In this document: positions 1 to 5,953 of the stretch, one piece after another
How the letters are laid out: every line of letters begins with the position of its first letter
Numbering within the stretch: the stretch's first letter is position 1
Assembly: GCA_947452325.1 (NCBI GenBank)
Contig: CANGCZ010000038.1
Location: 1 to 11,303 of the forward strand
From: Comamonadaceae bacterium
Lineage (GTDB): Bacteria > Pseudomonadota > Gammaproteobacteria > Burkholderiales > Burkholderiaceae_C
Length of the DNA stretch: 11,303 bases
Reading direction: 5' to 3'
Position numbers and translations under genes: made by a program
The notes under the pieces: generated by a model
Told to the model about the DNA's origin: nothing
Databases searched by the model: none
What the model saw: only the letters and a program-made list of their open reading frames with translations

Positions 1-483
1 GATCTGTTCAATTCACACAAACACATCCATTTAAGTCCGCAACAACGCCAACTGGCATATGTATTTCAAAACTACGCTTTGTTTCCCCATTTGACTGTGG
101 TGCAAAACATGGCGTTTTCCTTGCATAAGTATTGGTTGAATCCACCGAAAAATACACAATCAGAGCAAGTGGAGTATTGGCTGAATAAATTGGAGCTCAA
201 ACCATTGGCTCACCAGTACCCGCACCAACTCTCGGGCGGACAAGGCCAGCGTGTGGCTTTGGCGCGGGCCTTGATCATGTCGCCCAAAGCGGTGTTGCTG
301 GACGAACCTTTTTCTGCGCTGGATGAAAAATTGCGCAACAACTTAAGGCAGGAATTGGTGGACTTGCAAACCCAACTGTCGTTGCCCATGATTCTGATCA
401 GCCACCATCCCGACGATGTGAGAACTTTCGGGGAAGAAATAATTTGTCTCTCCCACGGACAAATTCTGGAAAACCCTGCCTGA
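1..483 (+). CDS. ABC transporter ATP-binding protein, 5'-truncated (molybdate/oxyanion type likely)
   Basis: The frame is open from base 1, so the gene starts outside the window; 160 C-terminal residues are visible. In order they show the Q-loop (VFQNYALFPHLTV, Gln23 of the visible part), the ABC signature LSGGQ (77-81), Walker B AVLLDEP (Asp101, Glu102), the D-loop SALD (105-108) and the H-loop ISHH (His135). Walker A lies in the missing part, roughly 65 residues by family norms. The chain ends about 25 residues after the H-loop, so there is no C-terminal MOP/TOBE regulatory domain. It should hydrolyse ATP on the cytoplasmic face of an importer. The Q-loop and H-loop surroundings (LFPHLTV, SHHPDDV) remind me of ModC-like ATPases, but the substrate cannot be fixed without the permease and binding protein. 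TTG at 79 is not the start, because the Q-loop begins before it. The first 180 bases are about 41% G+C by my count, clearly AT-richer than the genes to the right. Confidence 0.9.
   Translation, partial: DLFNSHKHIHLSPQQRQLAYVFQNYALFPHLTVVQNMAFSLHKYWLNPPKNTQSEQVEYWLNKLELKPLAHQYPHQLSGGQGQRVALARALIMSPKAVLLDEPFSALDEKLRNNLRQELVDLQTQLSLPMILISHHPDDVRTFGEEIICLSHGQILENPA
441..465. repeat. Perfect 8+8 inverted repeat in the 3' end of the ABC gene, upstream of fccA
   Basis: AATTTGTC at 441-448 and its exact reverse complement GACAAATT at 458-465 are separated by 9 bases. The dyad lies inside coding sequence, 63 bases before the fccA start. It could be an operator for fccAB or an RNA hairpin. A few dyads of this size are expected by chance in 11 kb, so the function is only suggested by position. 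Confidence 0.35.
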
Positions 484-491
484 ATTAGCTT

Positions 492-511
492 AAAGTCAAT
501 CAATCGACTTT
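492..511. promoter_or_regulatory. Inverted repeat in the ABC-fccA intergenic gap (operator or weak terminator)
   Basis: AAAGTC (492-497) and GACTTT (506-511) form a 6-bp stem with an 8-base loop. The right arm runs into one further T and stops three bases short of the fccA ribosome binding site. As RNA it could be a weak terminator for the ABC gene, although it is AT-rich and its U-tract is short. As DNA it could be an operator. I see no convincing -35/-10 pair in this 45-base gap. Confidence 0.35.
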
Positions 512-514
512 TGC

Positions 515-520
515 GAAGGA
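515..520 (+). promoter_or_regulatory. Ribosome binding site of fccA
   Basis: GAAGGA lies 8 bases before ATG 529. It decides for that start over the in-frame TTG at 511, which would overlap the site itself and would put six charged or polar residues before the signal peptide. Confidence 0.7.
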
Positions 521-528
521 ATGTCACC

Positions 529-861
529 ATGCGCACCCGCTTTCAATCTGCCATCGGCTTTGGCTTATTTGTTTTTACACTGGGGGCTTCAAACGCCGTT
601 GGCGCTCAGGACGCTTCCACTGCATTGCATGTACGCGCCAACGCCGCCATGTGTGCCAACTGCCACGGCAGCGAGGGTCACACGGTCAAAGACTCTGCCG
701 TGCCTTCCATCGCCGGTTTGCCGCGCGATTACATGGTCCAACAAATGCATGCGTTTAAAGACGGCAGCCGCCCGGCCACCATCATGCACCAGATCACCAA
801 AGGTTTGAGCGAAGCGCAAATCACTTCTCTGGCCGACTATTTTGCTGCCCAAGCGCGTTAA
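529..861 (+). CDS. fccA: Flavocytochrome c sulfide dehydrogenase, monohaem cytochrome c subunit
   Basis: This is a 110-residue class I c-type cytochrome. Residues 1-26 form a Sec signal peptide: MRTR, then a hydrophobic stretch, then a cut near AVGA-Q. The mature part carries one haem site, CANCH (Cys42, Cys45, His46). Met86 in the stretch ATIMHQITKGLS is the likely sixth haem ligand, as in the FccA/SoxE-type family. It should take electrons from the flavin of FccB in the periplasm and pass them to a soluble cytochrome or terminal oxidase. The best-known purple-bacterial FccA has two haems; this one is a short, single-haem form, as in green sulfur bacteria. The stop codon TAA overlaps the Shine-Dalgarno sequence of fccB, and the two genes are 9 bases apart, so they form one transcription unit. 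The cytochrome identity is certain from the haem motif; the FccA assignment rests mainly on the neighbour. Confidence 0.88.
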   Translation: MRTRFQSAIGFGLFVFTLGASNAVGAQDASTALHVRANAAMCANCHGSEGHTVKDSAVPSIAGLPRDYMVQQMHAFKDGSRPATIMHQITKGLSEAQITSLADYFAAQAR

Positions 862-870
862 GGAACAAGC

Positions 871-2157
871 ATGAAAAGAAGACAACTGCTGCAAGCCGGT
901 CTGGCCTTAGGCGGTGCTCAAACGCTGGCACTGCAATCGCTGTGGGCGGCGGCAGCCACCTTGCCCGCCAAAACACAAGTGGTCGTCATCGGTGGCGGCT
1001 ACGGCGGGGCCACGGCCGCCAAGTACATACGCATGCTCTCCAATTACAAAATCAGCGTCTTATTGGTAGAGCCCAACAGCAGTTTTATTTCCTGCCCCAT
1101 GTCCAATCTGGTCATAGGCGGTAGCAAAACGCTGGCTGACCTGACCACGCCTTATGACGCACTGATGACCCGCTACGGCATCACGCTGGTGCGCGACCGC
1201 GTCACCGATATCGATATACAGAAAAAATCTTTGAAATTACTCAACGGCCCCAACATAGGCTACGACAAATTGGTGCTGTCGCCAGGCGTCGACATGATGT
1301 TTGACAGCATCGAAGGCCTGCGCGATGCCAACGCAGAAGGTCAAATTCTGCAAGCCTGGAAAGCCGGACCCGAAACACTGGCTCTACGCAAGCAACTCGA
1401 AGCCATGCCTGACGGTGGTGTTTACGCTTTGACAGTGCCGGAAGCACCTTACCGCTGCCCGCCCGGACCGTACGAGCGCGCCAGCCAAGTCGCGCATTAC
1501 TTCAAACAAGCCAAGCCCAAATCCAAGGTATTGATCCTCGACGCCAACCCGGATGTCACTTCCAAAGCCGGTTTGTTCAAAAAATTCTGGAACGATAACT
1601 ACAAAGACATCATCGAATACCGTCCCAACCACAAGGTGACAGCGGTCGACGCTGAAAACAGCAGCATTCGTTTTGATGTGCAAGAAACCGTGAAAGCCGA
1701 TGTGCTGAATGTGCTGCCCGCTATGCGCGCTGGAGCCATCGCTTTGCAAACCGGCTTGGCCACCGCCAACAACCGCTGGTGCGGCATCCACTACAAAACT
1801 TTTGAATCCATCGCTGCCAAAGACATTCATATTCTGGGCGACGCGATTTTGGCTGCGCCTGCCATGCCCAAGTCAGCACACATGGCCAACTCACACGCCA
1901 AAGTGGCCGCGTCTGCCATCGTGGCGCAGTTATCTGGCCTGGACATCAATGACACACCGTTTTTGACCAACACTTGTTACAGCTATGTGAGCGACAAACT
2001 GGTGGTACACGTGGCCTCGGTACACCAGTACAACGCCGAAGAAAAAACCTATAAAACCGTGGCCGGGTCAGGCGGTTTGTCCAGCGAAGCAAATGCGCTG
2101 GAAGGTACTTATGCTTGGAACTGGGCGCAAAACATCTGGGCCGATTCGCTGCTTTAA
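871..2157 (+). CDS. fccB: Flavocytochrome c sulfide dehydrogenase, FAD subunit
   Basis: The 428-residue protein oxidises sulfide in the periplasm. Its N-terminus MKRRQLLQAG followed by a hydrophobic stretch to about residue 29 is a twin-arginine signal, which fits export of a folded flavoprotein. Residues 36-52 (VVVIGGGYGG...) form the FAD-binding Rossmann motif, and HILGDA (320-325) is the second FAD contact. Three cysteines match those known in the Allochromatium enzyme. Cys75 (FISCPMSN) corresponds to the cysteine that binds FAD covalently. Cys196 (YRCPPGPYER) and Cys369 (TNTCYSYV) correspond to the redox-active disulfide. After removal of about 30 signal residues, their numbers fall close to the published 42/161/337. 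Length is normal for the family. AGGA at 861-864 is the ribosome binding site. The 3' end overlaps the stop codon of the opposing pyrX by 4 bases. A SoxF name is possible, but no sox genes are visible here. Confidence 0.94.
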   Translation: MKRRQLLQAGLALGGAQTLALQSLWAAAATLPAKTQVVVIGGGYGGATAAKYIRMLSNYKISVLLVEPNSSFISCPMSNLVIGGSKTLADLTTPYDALMTRYGITLVRDRVTDIDIQKKSLKLLNGPNIGYDKLVLSPGVDMMFDSIEGLRDANAEGQILQAWKAGPETLALRKQLEAMPDGGVYALTVPEAPYRCPPGPYERASQVAHYFKQAKPKSKVLILDANPDVTSKAGLFKKFWNDNYKDIIEYRPNHKVTAVDAENSSIRFDVQETVKADVLNVLPAMRAGAIALQTGLATANNRWCGIHYKTFESIAAKDIHILGDAILAAPAMPKSAHMANSHAKVAASAIVAQLSGLDINDTPFLTNTCYSYVSDKLVVHVASVHQYNAEEKTYKTVAGSGGLSSEANALEGTYAWNWAQNIWADSLL

Positions 2158-3449
2158 TTCCATTCAAACGCCACCCTGCCAGCCACCAGAGTGGTTTGCA
2201 CTTTGCCGGGCATCAGGCTGCCGTTCATGTCAAAAGCAAACGGTGTGTGCTTGCTCTGGCTCTGCAAGCTTTGGGGCTCGACGCGCCATTGCGTTGCTGC
2301 TTTGTAAATGCAAATATCAGCGGGTGAACCAACCACCAATTGGCCCAGTCCCTGACCGGTGGCACCGAGCAAGGCTGCCGGTGCACTGGTGACCACTTGC
2401 AAAGCGCGCATCACACTGACACCGCTTTGCTCCGCCCATTTCAAGCTGGCGCTCAGCAACATCTCCAAGGCCGTGGCGCCCGGTTCGGCTTGTGCAAACG
2501 GCAAATCTTTGGCGTCTCCTTCGACGGGCGTATGGTCTGATACCAGCACATCTATCGTGCCATCGGCCAGCCCTTGACGCAGCGCCTCGCGGTCACGCTG
2601 CTGACGCAATGGCGGCGTGAGGCGCGCGCGGGTGTCGAAATATCCGACATCGTTATCGGTGAAGTGCAAATTGTGAATGCTGACGTCTGCGCTGATGGCC
2701 AGGCCTTCCGCTTTGGCCAGGCGCACCAACTCCACACCTGCGGCACTGGACAAACGACACACGTGCACACGCGCACCGGTGCTGCGCATCACATCAACAA
2801 TGGTGTGCAAAGCAATGGTTTCAGCCGCCACCGGCACGCCGCTCAAACCCAGTCTTGTTGCCAGCGGTCCGCTGGCGGCCACACCTTTGCCTAAGTGCAC
2901 GTCTTGTGGACGCAGCCAGACGACATAGCCGTAAGTGGCTGCATATTGCATGGCGCGTTGCAAGGTCTGGGTTTGCGTCATACCGTGTTCGGCTTGAGAA
3001 AAACCAATGCACCCGGCCAAGGTGAGTTCGGCCATGGGTGTCAGGCTTTCGCCCGCCAGCCCGCGCGTGAGCGCGCCCAGCGGAAAGACGCGCGACAAAT
3101 GCAAACGCGCGGCGCGAAATTGCAGCATCTCGACCAGCCCGGGTTCATCCAACACAGGTTGCGTGTCCGGCGGACAGACCACGCTGGTCACGCCGCCTGC
3201 AACGGCTGCAGCCAATTCAGTCTCAAGCATGCCTTCGTGTTCATGGCCGGGTTCGCCTAAACGGGCGCAAGCGTCCACCAACCCTGGAATCACCATGCAA
3301 TCGCTGGCATCAATGGTTTGATCGGGTTTGAAGTCTGCAGGAATTTGGCCTATGGCCAATACATGGCCTTTTTGCACCGCCACATCAGCGCGCTGGCTAA
3401 AGCCGCTGGCCGGATCAATCACATGTCCGTGTTGAATCAGTATGTTCAT
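2154..3449 (-). CDS. pyrX: Dihydroorotase-like, catalytically dead partner of aspartate transcarbamoylase (PyrC')
   Basis: The 431-residue protein aligns along its length with class I dihydroorotases: VIPGLVD (53-59), GVTSVVCPPDTQP (86-98), SGPLATRLGL (193-202), LPFAQAEPG (316-324) and the C-terminal SLMPGKV. The metal site is destroyed. The family motif DxHxHxR reads DACARLG (59-65), so both histidines and the arginine are gone. The SDDG stretch reads SQAEHG (151-156). The metal histidine of HVCH is Arg232. Only His259 and Asp305 (SDHTPV) remain recognisable. It therefore should not hydrolyse dihydroorotate. In Pseudomonas an inactive homologue encoded next to pyrB is needed to assemble the dodecameric transcarbamoylase, and I infer the same role here; an active PyrC should lie elsewhere in the genome. 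Start ATG overlaps the pyrB stop as ATGA, with AGGGA 7 bases upstream. The 3' end overlaps fccB by 4 bases. Confidence 0.93.
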   Translation of the reverse strand: MNILIQHGHVIDPASGFSQRADVAVQKGHVLAIGQIPADFKPDQTIDASDCMVIPGLVDACARLGEPGHEHEGMLETELAAAVAGGVTSVVCPPDTQPVLDEPGLVEMLQFRAARLHLSRVFPLGALTRGLAGESLTPMAELTLAGCIGFSQAEHGMTQTQTLQRAMQYAATYGYVVWLRPQDVHLGKGVAASGPLATRLGLSGVPVAAETIALHTIVDVMRSTGARVHVCRLSSAAGVELVRLAKAEGLAISADVSIHNLHFTDNDVGYFDTRARLTPPLRQQRDREALRQGLADGTIDVLVSDHTPVEGDAKDLPFAQAEPGATALEMLLSASLKWAEQSGVSVMRALQVVTSAPAALLGATGQGLGQLVVGSPADICIYKAATQWRVEPQSLQSQSKHTPFAFDMNGSLMPGKVQTTLVAGRVAFEWN

Positions 3450-4408
3450 GCGTCATTCCCTGCCACGATAGACATCACCGCCATGCGCACCGCTATGCCG
3501 AAGGTGACCTGCGTCAGGATGACGCTTTGCGGCCCGTCCACCACCGCAGATTCGATTTCCACGCCCCGGTTGATCGGCCCCGGGTGCATGACGATGGCGT
3601 CCGGTTTGGCCAATTGCATGCGGCTTTGCGTCAAGCCGAAGCTCTTGAAATACTCCTGGCTGGAGGGCAACAAAGCACCGCTCATGCGTTCATTTTGTAA
3701 ACGCAAGGCAATGACCACATCACAGTCGCGAATGCCCTCTTCGATGTTGTGAAACACTTTGACGCCGAGTTGCGACAAATCACCGGGTACCAAGGTTTTA
3801 GGCCCGACCACACGCACCTCGGCGCAACCTAAGGTGGTGAGCGCATGTATGTCAGACCGCGCCACCCGCGAATGCAAGACATCACCGACGATGGCCACGC
3901 GCAGATTGGCAAAGTCTTTTTTGAAATGCCGGATGGTGTAGGCATCCAACAAACCTTGCGTGGGGTGCGCGTGTCTGCCGTCACCGGCGTTGATGACATG
4001 CACATGTGGCGCGACGTGCTCGGCAATCAAATACGGCGCACCGGATTCGCCGTGGCGCACAACAAAAATATCGGCTGCCATGGCACTCAGGTTGGCAATA
4101 GTGTCGAGCAAGCTCTCGCCTTTGCTGGCGGAAGAGCGTGCAATGTCCAAGTTAAACACATCAGCGCTTAATCGCTTGGCAGCAATTTCAAACGTGGTGC
4201 GTGTGCGGGTGCTGTTTTCAAAAAACAAATTGAACACCGACTTGCCGCGCAGCAGCGGGACTTTTTTCACTTCGCGATCGTTGACCGACACAAACTGGCT
4301 GGCCGTGTCCAATATGTGCGTCAGTATGTCGCGCGACAATCCTTCGGTGGACAGCAGATGTATGAGTTCACCGTGCCCGTTGAGTTGCGGGTTGCGTTTG
4401 TACAGCAT
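3446..4408 (-). CDS. pyrB: Aspartate carbamoyltransferase catalytic chain
   Basis: The 320-residue cytoplasmic enzyme joins carbamoyl phosphate and L-aspartate to carbamoyl aspartate, the first committed step of pyrimidine synthesis. From the ATG start the protein shows the carbamoyl-phosphate site ENSTRTR (64-70), the SASKGES loop with its lysine (93-99), HPTQGLLD (148-155), RLQNER (236-241) and the aspartate-side motif HPGPINRG (275-282). All known active-site segments look intact and the length is normal. I place the start at ATG 4408 (MLYKRNPQLN), not at the in-frame TTG one codon upstream. The GGAGGG at 4420-4415 is 6 bases from the ATG but only 3 from the TTG, and MLYKR is the N-terminus I remember in Burkholderiales. 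The ATG shares one base with the pyrR stop (TGATG), so translation is probably coupled. No pyrI regulatory-chain gene is visible; the large PyrX partner fits the PyrB/PyrC' class of transcarbamoylase. Confidence 0.97.
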   Translation of the reverse strand: MLYKRNPQLNGHGELIHLLSTEGLSRDILTHILDTASQFVSVNDREVKKVPLLRGKSVFNLFFENSTRTRTTFEIAAKRLSADVFNLDIARSSASKGESLLDTIANLSAMAADIFVVRHGESGAPYLIAEHVAPHVHVINAGDGRHAHPTQGLLDAYTIRHFKKDFANLRVAIVGDVLHSRVARSDIHALTTLGCAEVRVVGPKTLVPGDLSQLGVKVFHNIEEGIRDCDVVIALRLQNERMSGALLPSSQEYFKSFGLTQSRMQLAKPDAIVMHPGPINRGVEIESAVVDGPQSVILTQVTFGIAVRMAVMSIVAGNDA

Positions 4409-4911
4409 CAACTGCCCTCCACCGAAAATACAAACTGACCGGTATCGTTGCGCATCAAACGCAGCGATTGGCCTGCAGGCAATGTCAAACGCGCAGCGGC
4501 GTAATCGGCTTGCACCGGCAACTCGCGCCCGCCTCGGTCGACCAATACCGCTAAGTGCACCGCTGCCGGGCGACCGTAGTCGAACAATTCATTGACCACT
4601 GCTCGAATGGTGCGCCCCGTGAACAACACATCGTCAATCAACCAGATGGCCGCGCCATCGACCTGAAAAGGCAAATGGGTGGCCGCACTGTCGGAGAGTC
4701 CGCGCTGAGAGAAATCATCGCGGTGCATGGAAGACGACACCACGCCTAAGGGTGTTTGCCGCTTCATGTCTGCATGCAGTTGTTCGGCCAGCCAGGCGCC
4801 GCCCGAAGTGATGCCGACCAAATGTGCAGTCGCCGGTAAGCGTTCGCGCAAGTCCTGCAACATCTGCGCGTACAAGGCTTGTGCATTCAAAGACAAATGA
4901 CCTGTGCTCAT
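4408..4911 (-). CDS. pyrR: PyrR: pyr regulator / uracil phosphoribosyltransferase homologue
   Basis: The 167-residue type I phosphoribosyltransferase carries the PRPP-binding signature IWLIDDVLFTGRT (89-101). Other PyrR-like parts are VGITSGGAWLAEQL (32-45), the SMHRDDFSQRG flexible-loop region (61-71) and LVDRGGRELPVQADY (123-137). In Bacillus, PyrR binds pyr mRNA and causes attenuation, and it has weak uracil phosphoribosyltransferase activity. In Gram-negative bacteria its role is less clear. Here there is no space between pyrR and its neighbours for an attenuator: it overlaps ruvX by ATGA (4908-4911) and pyrB by one base. Any control must act upstream of yqgE, on other pyr genes, or by the enzymatic activity. 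I see no good Shine-Dalgarno before its ATG, so it may depend on coupled translation from ruvX. Confidence 0.94.
   Translation of the reverse strand: MSTGHLSLNAQALYAQMLQDLRERLPATAHLVGITSGGAWLAEQLHADMKRQTPLGVVSSSMHRDDFSQRGLSDSAATHLPFQVDGAAIWLIDDVLFTGRTIRAVVNELFDYGRPAAVHLAVLVDRGGRELPVQADYAAARLTLPAGQSLRLMRNDTGQFVFSVEGS
4415..4420 (-). promoter_or_regulatory. Ribosome binding site of pyrB
   Basis: GGAGGG on the minus strand lies inside the last codons of pyrR, 6 bases from ATG 4408. It is the strongest Shine-Dalgarno match in the operon and decides the pyrB start. The strength agrees with a need for much PyrB despite its inner operon position. Confidence 0.7.
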
Positions 4912-5327
4912 GGGGTGAGGTTTCTTAAAAATTGATTCAGTATGACGCAGGCCGATGCAGCATCAATATCTGCAGCGCCATCGCTTTGGGCTTCGGTGGT
5001 GGAGTAGCGTTCATCGACTTCAAACACCGGTAACGAGAACCGGCCTTGCAATTGTCGGGCGAATTTTTTCGCGAGTACGGTGTTCTCGTGCGCCGCCCCA
5101 TCCGGGTGGTAGGGCACACCAACCACCAATGCATCGGGCTGCCAGCGTTCAATGTGTTTGGCAATCAGCGGCCAACGCGCGTCGCCGCTGGCATGGACTG
5201 TGCCTTGGGGCTGCGCTTGTCCCAGCAAGCGCGAGGCATAAGCCACCCCGGTGCGTTTCAAACCGAAATCGAAAGCGAGAAAGGATTGCAAATGCGCATG
5301 TGTCAACGGCTGCACAGCCGCATTCAT
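4908..5327 (-). CDS. ruvX: Putative Holliday junction resolvase-like nuclease RuvX/YqgF
   Basis: The 139-residue protein has the RNase-H/RuvC-like fold signature of the YqgF family. Its landmarks are FLAFDFGLKRTGVA (16-29, first acidic residue Asp20), LVVGVPYHPDG (67-77), VDERYSTTEA (104-113, catalytic Glu106) and DIDAASACVIL (120-130, Asp122). The length matches E. coli YqgF (138). The family is linked to 16S rRNA 5' processing and, in some bacteria, to DNA recombination; which applies here cannot be seen. Its ATG overlaps the yqgE stop by ATGA (5324-5327), the yqgE-ruvX pairing common in proteobacteria, and its own stop overlaps pyrR. Confidence 0.95.
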   Translation of the reverse strand: MNAAVQPLTHAHLQSFLAFDFGLKRTGVAYASRLLGQAQPQGTVHASGDARWPLIAKHIERWQPDALVVGVPYHPDGAAHENTVLAKKFARQLQGRFSLPVFEVDERYSTTEAQSDGAADIDAASACVILNQFLRNLTP

Positions 5328-5929
5328 GCGTGACCCGCCTGCGGTGACAACATCCAGGCCTGCAAGCCCAGCAGCGCCAGCGCACTGTCATAGCGGTGCT
5401 CGATGGGCGTGTCAAAAATCACGTGATCGTCGGCTTCCACTGTCAGCCAGCTGTTCTCAGCGAGTTCGGATTCGAGTTGTCCTTGTGCCCACGCAGCGTA
5501 ACCCAAGGTGATCAATACCCGCTTGGGACCGGCCCCGGTGGACAAGGCTTCAAGCACATCTTTGGAGGTGGTCATCTCCAGTCCGCCGGGTATGGCCAGG
5601 GTAGATGCATAAGCAGACTCGGATTGACCTGCTTTGCTGCCGATGTGAGACATGGGGTCGTGCAACACAAACCCGCGCTCGGTATGCACCGGTCCGCCCT
5701 GAAACACAGGCAATTCAATCAAGTCGGCCCGCCCGAGTTGCAGTTCCACTTTGTCAAACAGCGACTGCATGTTCATGCTGCTGGGTTTGTTGATGATCAA
5801 ACCCAAAGCGCCGCGCTCGCTGTGTTCGCACATGTAAACCACGCTGCGGGAAAAGGATTCGTCCATCAGACCGGGCATAGCGATCAGAAAATGGTGGGTC
5901 AGGTTAATGGGCGCAGAATCCGTGGTCAT
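5324..5929 (-). CDS. yqgE: UPF0301 protein YqgE (AlgH family)
   Basis: The 201-residue cytoplasmic protein belongs to the YqgE/AlgH family. It shows the N-terminal HHFLIAMPGLMDESFSRSVVY (12-32), GALGLIINKPS (40-50), the central PVFQGGPVHTERGFVLH (74-90) and TLGYAAWAQGQLE (141-153). The biochemical function is unknown; the algH name comes from an effect on alginate regulation in Pseudomonas. It is the first gene of the yqgE-ruvX-pyrR-pyrB-pyrX unit. ATG 5927-5929 is the only start that keeps the family N-terminus. Only 24 bases separate it from the start of the divergent phrB, so the operon promoter must lie partly within phrB. I could not pick out a convincing one. Confidence 0.94.
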   Translation of the reverse strand: MTTDSAPINLTHHFLIAMPGLMDESFSRSVVYMCEHSERGALGLIINKPSSMNMQSLFDKVELQLGRADLIELPVFQGGPVHTERGFVLHDPMSHIGSKAGQSESAYASTLAIPGGLEMTTSKDVLEALSTGAGPKRVLITLGYAAWAQGQLESELAENSWLTVEADDHVIFDTPIEHRYDSALALLGLQAWMLSPQAGHA

Positions 5930-5953
5930 GCAATGATTTTAAGGCTGAAGAAG

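Noticed and set aside
1384..1830. An open frame of 148 codons antisense to fccB
   Set aside because: fccB is certain from its motifs over this whole stretch, and the antisense frame shows no family features.
2328..5130. A 13-base direct repeat, ACCAACCACCAAT, at 2328-2340 and 5118-5130
   Set aside because: Both copies encode LVVG on the minus strand, in PyrX and in RuvX, with the same common codons. This is a chance coding match, not a repeat element.
5396..5953. An in-frame extension of 186 codons before phrB, which would give a 680-residue fusion protein
   Set aside because: It is antisense to yqgE and contains no photolyase-like or other recognisable domain. Photolyase homology begins right after ATG 5954, and the total would far exceed the family length.
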